Positions 60,845 to 64,000 of a DNA stretch of 64,000 nucleotides are shown piece by piece (positions within the stretch are counted from its first letter, which is position 1; every line of letters starts with the position of its first letter). The position numbers and the translations under genes were made by a program. The notes below the pieces were generated by a model. That model saw only the letters and a program-made list of their open reading frames with translations. It ran no database searches and was not told the origin of the DNA. The stretch comes from Agrobacterium tumefaciens (GTDB taxonomy: Bacteria; Pseudomonadota; Alphaproteobacteria; Rhizobiales; Rhizobiaceae). Where the stretch lies: assembly GCF_013318015.2 (NCBI RefSeq), contig NZ_CP115841.1, forward strand, positions 868,001 through 932,000, in the 5' to 3' direction.

Positions 60845-62035
60845 ATGACTGAGCATAACGTCCGCAATTTCACGATCAACTTCGGTCCGGAACACCCTTC
60901 CGCGCACGGCGTGCTGCGCCTGGTTCTGGAACTGGACGGCGAAATCGTCGAGCGCGTCGATCCGCATATCGGTCTTCTGCATCGCGGCACCGAAAAGCTG
61001 ATCGAGACCAAGACCTACCTTCAGGCGGTGCCTTATTTCGACCGTCTCGACTACGTCGCGCCGATGAACCAGGAACACGCTTTCGCGCTCGCCGTCGAAA
61101 AGCTGCTGGGTCTCGAAATCCCGATGCGCGGCCAGCTGATCCGCGTGCTTTATTCGGAAATCGGCCGCATCCTGTCGCACATCATGAACGTGACGACTCA
61201 GGCCATGGACGTCGGCGCAATGACGCCGCCTGTCTGGGGCTTCGAGGAACGTGAAAAGCTGATGGTCTTCTACGAGCGCGCCTGTGGCGCCCGCATGCAC
61301 TCGGCCTATGTCCGTCCGGGCGGCGTGCATCAGGATCTGCCGCCGGAGCTGGTGGAAGACATCGGCAAATGGTGCGATCCCTTCATTACCGTTCTCGACA
61401 ATATCGAAGGCCTGTTGACCGACAACCGCATCTACAAGCAGCGTAACGTCGATATCGGCGTCGTCTCACTTGAAGACGCCTTTGCCTGGGGTTTCACGGG
61501 CGTCATGGTGCGCGGTTCGGGTGCTGCCTGGGATTTGCGTCGCGCGCAGCCCTACGAGTGCTATTCCGATCTGGAGTTCGATATCCCCGTCGGCAAGAAC
61601 GGCGACTGCTATGACCGTTACCTGATCCGCATGCAGGAAATGCGCGAATCGGTGAAGATCATGAAGCAGTGCGTCGATCTTCTCTCCGGCAAGCACCGCA
61701 TCGGCCCGGTCTCCTCGTTGGATGGCAAGGTGGTTCCGCCCAAGCGCGGCGAGATGAAGCGTTCGATGGAAGCTCTTATCCATCACTTCAAGCTCTATAC
61801 CGAAGGCTATCACGTTCCGGCCGGCGAAGTTTACGCCGCCGTCGAAGCGCCGAAGGGCGAGTTCGGCGTCTACGTGGTCGCCGATGGTTCGAACAAGCCC
61901 TACCGCTGCAAGATCCGCGCGCCGGGTTATGCACATTTGCAGGCGATGGATTTCCTGTGCAAGGGCCATCAGCTTGCCGACGTTACAGCCGTGCTCGGCT
62001 CCCTCGACATCGTGTTCGGGGAGGTCGACCGCTGA
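60845..62035 (+). CDS. nuoD: NADH-quinone oxidoreductase subunit D
   Basis: The 396-residue 49-kDa-type subunit of complex I, which with NuoB forms the quinone-binding pocket. Conserved motifs are [44 protein letters not shown], and the C-terminal [20 protein letters not shown] and [13 protein letters not shown]. It starts 1 base after the GFA gene stop, and its stop overlaps the next start (TGATG at 62033-62037). Confidence 0.98.
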   Translation: MTEHNVRNFTINFGPEHPSAHGVLRLVLELDGEIVERVDPHIGLLHRGTEKLIETKTYLQAVPYFDRLDYVAPMNQEHAFALAVEKLLGLEIPMRGQLIRVLYSEIGRILSHIMNVTTQAMDVGAMTPPVWGFEEREKLMVFYERACGARMHSAYVRPGGVHQDLPPELVEDIGKWCDPFITVLDNIEGLLTDNRIYKQRNVDIGVVSLEDAFAWGFTGVMVRGSGAAWDLRRAQPYECYSDLEFDIPVGKNGDCYDRYLIRMQEMRESVKIMKQCVDLLSGKHRIGPVSSLDGKVVPPKRGEMKRSMEALIHHFKLYTEGYHVPAGEVYAAVEAPKGEFGVYVVADGSNKPYRCKIRAPGYAHLQAMDFLCKGHQLADVTAVLGSLDIVFGEVDR

Positions 62036-62295
62036 TGCGTCTGCCGCTGGCCATCTTGGCTTTTCTTGCTGCGATGTCGACCTCCGTTCTCGCCCAGACG
62101 GCGACGGAAGAGGGGGGCGTATCGCTATCAAGCAGCGGCGGTTCCACCATCAAGCAGCTTCTGTCTTCGGGATACGAGATCAAGGCCTCAGTTCCCAATG
62201 GCAGCAAGTTCATCGTGTTCATGCAGAAAGACAAGGCGGCTTATGCCTGCGAATTCGTCACGGTGGCGAGATCGCGTTGTGAGACGTTAAACTGA
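62035..62295 (+). CDS. Small secreted protein encoded between nuoD and nuoE, 86 aa
   Basis: Begins with a clear Sec signal peptide ([20 protein letters not shown], cleavage before QTATEE). The mature part (about 66 residues) contains STIKQLLSSGYEIKASVPNG, KFIVFMQKDKAAYACE and a second cysteine near the C-terminus (SRCETLN), so one disulfide is likely. No family is recognised. Its ATG overlaps the nuoD TGA by one base and it ends 16 bases before nuoE, so it is transcribed and probably translated with complex I although it should be periplasmic. Confidence 0.75.
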   Translation: MRLPLAILAFLAAMSTSVLAQTATEEGGVSLSSSGGSTIKQLLSSGYEIKASVPNGSKFIVFMQKDKAAYACEFVTVARSRCETLN

Positions 62296-62311
62296 AAAGG
62301 CGTGAGGAAGT

Positions 62312-63421
62312 ATGTCCGTTCGTCGACTAGCCGAAGATCAGTTCCAGCCCGTGGCATTTGCCTTTAACGCGGATAATACCGCATGGGCGGAAAAGACGAT
62401 CCAGAAATATCCGGAGGGACGCCAGCAATCGGCGGTTATCCCGCTGCTTATGCGTGCGCAGGAGCAGGACGGCTGGGTTACCCGCGCCGCCATCGAAAAA
62501 ATCGCCGACATGCTGGATATGGCCTATATCCGCGTCATGGAAGTGGCGACCTTCTACACCCAGTTCCAGCTGAAGCCGGTCGGCACACGCGCCCATGTTC
62601 AGGTTTGCGGCACCACGCCCTGCATGCTGCGCGGCTCCGAAGCGCTGATGGATGTCTGCCGCAAGAAGATCCATCACGATCCGCTGCACACCAACGAGAG
62701 CGGCACGCTGTCCTGGGAAGAAGTGGAATGTCAGGGCGCCTGCGTCAACGCGCCGATGGTCATCATCTTCAAGGATGCCTATGAGGATCTGACGCCCGAG
62801 CGCCTGGAAGAGATAATCGACACGTTCGAGGCAGGCAAGGGCGACACGGTCAAGACCGGCCCCCAGATCGACCGTCACCAGTCGGTGCCCGTTGGCGGCC
62901 TGACGACGCTGACGGAAGAGATCAAGCCAGATCGCTCCAATCTCGACAAACCTGCGGAAGCTCCGGCGGAAGCAGCCCCCGTTCTTCCTTCGAATGCCGC
63001 CAAGCCGAAGACGGACGCACCGGAAACCGACCCGAAGCTGAAGACGCCTGCGAACGAGCCCAAGGCTTCTGCGGAAAACGCAAAGGCAGGGGAACAGCAA
63101 TCGGCAGGCAAGGAAGCGATAGCATCCAGACCGTCGCTTGAGTCAGCCGACCGTCCGGCAGGCATTGAAAAGCCCGCTGCGCCCGATGACCTGAAACTCA
63201 TTTCAGGCGTTGGCCCGAAGATAGAAGGCACGCTTAACGAGCTCGGTATCTTTACCTATGCGCAGATTGCCGGCTGGAAGAAGGCCGAGTGCGACTGGGT
63301 GGATGGTTATTTGAATTTCAAGGGCCGCATCGAACGCGATGAGTGGATCAAGCAGGCCGAGGCGCTCGCCAAGGGTGGCGAAGCCGAGTATATCAGGGTC
63401 TTCGGCAAGAAGCCGCGGTAA
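62312..63421 (+). CDS. nuoE: NADH-quinone oxidoreductase subunit E with a long C-terminal extension
   Basis: The N-terminal 170 residues are the thioredoxin-like [2Fe-2S] subunit (24-kDa type) with ligands Cys99, Cys104 (CGTTPCMLRG), Cys140 and Cys144 (CQGACVNAP). It accepts electrons near FMN with NuoF. Residues about 175-290 are a low-complexity Ala/Pro/Lys/Glu linker. Residues 292-369 form a helix-hairpin-helix-like domain (DDLKLISGVGPKIEGTLNEL, then GIFTYAQIAGWKKAECDWVD). NuoE is usually 160-240 residues, so at 369 this is an extended form, seen also in other Rhizobiales. ATG 62312; the terminal domain's purpose is unknown. Confidence 0.95.
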   Translation: MSVRRLAEDQFQPVAFAFNADNTAWAEKTIQKYPEGRQQSAVIPLLMRAQEQDGWVTRAAIEKIADMLDMAYIRVMEVATFYTQFQLKPVGTRAHVQVCGTTPCMLRGSEALMDVCRKKIHHDPLHTNESGTLSWEEVECQGACVNAPMVIIFKDAYEDLTPERLEEIIDTFEAGKGDTVKTGPQIDRHQSVPVGGLTTLTEEIKPDRSNLDKPAEAPAEAAPVLPSNAAKPKTDAPETDPKLKTPANEPKASAENAKAGEQQSAGKEAIASRPSLESADRPAGIEKPAAPDDLKLISGVGPKIEGTLNELGIFTYAQIAGWKKAECDWVDGYLNFKGRIERDEWIKQAEALAKGGEAEYIRVFGKKPR

Positions 63422-63431
63422 AGGGTGAAGC

Positions 63432-64000
63432 ATGTTAAAAGATCAGGATCGCATCTTTACCAATCTCTACGGCCTCAAGGACAAGTCCCTGAAGGGCGTG
63501 AGGGCGCGCGGCCACTGGGATGGCACCAAGCAGATCATCGAAAAGGGTCGTGACTGGATCATCAATGAGATGAAGGCTTCCGGCCTTCGCGGTCGCGGCG
63601 GCGCAGGCTTCCCGACGGGTCTCAAGTGGTCCTTCATGCCCAAGGAAAGCGACGGCCGTCCGCATTATCTCGTGGTCAACGCCGACGAATCCGAGCCCGG
63701 CACCTGCAAGGACCGCGAAATCCTGCGCAACGATCCGCATACGCTGATCGAAGGCTGCGTTATCGCCGGTTTCGCCATGGGTGCGCACACCGCCTATATC
63801 TACGTGCGCGGCGAATATATGCGCGAACGTGAGGCGCTTCAGGCCGCCATCGACGAATGTTACGATGCGGGCCTGCTCGGCAAGAACAACAAGAACGGCT
63901 GGGATTTCGACATCTACGTCCATCACGGCGCAGGTGCCTATATCTGCGGCGAAGAGACGGCACTGCTTGAAAGCCTTGAGGGCAAGAAGGGCCAGCCGCG
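63432..64000 (+). CDS. nuoF: NADH-quinone oxidoreductase subunit F, 5' part only
   Basis: The gene is cut by the right edge of the window; 189 codons are visible. The start [20 protein letters not shown] follows AAAGGGTGAAG. The FMN-binding segment [20 protein letters not shown] and [20 protein letters not shown] (FMN/NADH pocket) are present, then [20 protein letters not shown]. NuoF holds FMN and the N3 [4Fe-4S] cluster and oxidises NADH. The cluster ligands lie beyond the window. It is 10 bases after the nuoE stop. Confidence 0.97.
   Translation, partial: MLKDQDRIFTNLYGLKDKSLKGVRARGHWDGTKQIIEKGRDWIINEMKASGLRGRGGAGFPTGLKWSFMPKESDGRPHYLVVNADESEPGTCKDREILRNDPHTLIEGCVIAGFAMGAHTAYIYVRGEYMREREALQAAIDECYDAGLLGKNNKNGWDFDIYVHHGAGAYICGEETALLESLEGKKGQP

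Overview
The window reads as a stretch of the main chromosome of an Agrobacterium (Rhizobiaceae, Alphaproteobacteria), very close to A. tumefaciens/A. fabrum C58. The evidence is gene content and order: a class III photolyase of the PhrA type, the complete unipolar polysaccharide (UPP) locus, a DgcA-like diguanylate cyclase beside clpP-clpX-lon-hupB, and a nuo operon, all in moderately GC-rich DNA with dispersed rhizobial intergenic repeats. No insertion sequence, prophage, integrase or CRISPR array was seen.

Layout. 1-9.7 kb: the 3' end of ilvA, an HlyU-family protein, a membrane diguanylate cyclase, azoR facing a LysR regulator, a periplasmic cyclic nucleotidase, a PilZ protein, a degenerate DUF4344 peptidase and a frameshifted RibD-C/DHFR-family gene. 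9.8-13.0 kb: a minus-strand sulfur/cysteine operon (cysteine synthase, alanyl-tRNA editing protein, mercaptopyruvate sulfurtransferase fused to a GNAT domain). 13.2-20.3 kb: DNA repair genes (phrA, alkyltransferase), small stress-type and membrane proteins, tRNA-Asn and a secreted-type phosphatase. 20.5-24.7 kb: an iron-siderophore ABC operon behind a RirA-type IRO box, ending in a pseudoazurin-like cupredoxin and followed by a ferritin. 25.5-27.5 kb: tRNA-Pro and small or hypothetical genes. 27.6-36.1 kb: the uppA-F cluster for the polar adhesin. 36.2-47.1 kb: ctaA, argC, speB, rplM-rpsI, a DMT transporter, metY, a cupin and a cytochrome P450. 47.2-54.5 kb: diguanylate cyclase, clpP, clpX, lon, hupB. 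54.8-58.4 kb: a large phytase-like periplasmic protein, tRNA-Val and two tRNA-Asp genes. 58.9-64.0 kb: nuoA to nuoF (cut by the window end), with two non-subunit genes inside the operon.

How the parts connect. Cyclic-di-GMP runs through the window: two membrane GGDEF proteins and a PilZ receptor lie on the same chromosome segment as the UPP adhesin genes, whose production is known to be driven by c-di-GMP. The iron genes form one coherent unit of uptake, a periplasmic redox protein and storage. The clp/lon/hup block is the standard alphaproteobacterial proteostasis island.

The most interesting items are: a GFA-family zinc protein and a small secreted protein inside the nuo operon; a Wzc-like UPP co-polymerase whose Walker A lysine is gone; the cupredoxin in the iron ABC operon; the sulfurtransferase-GNAT fusion; two unlisted membrane micro-proteins; and a family of palindromic intergenic repeats. 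I did not find a wholly new multi-gene defence or mobile system.
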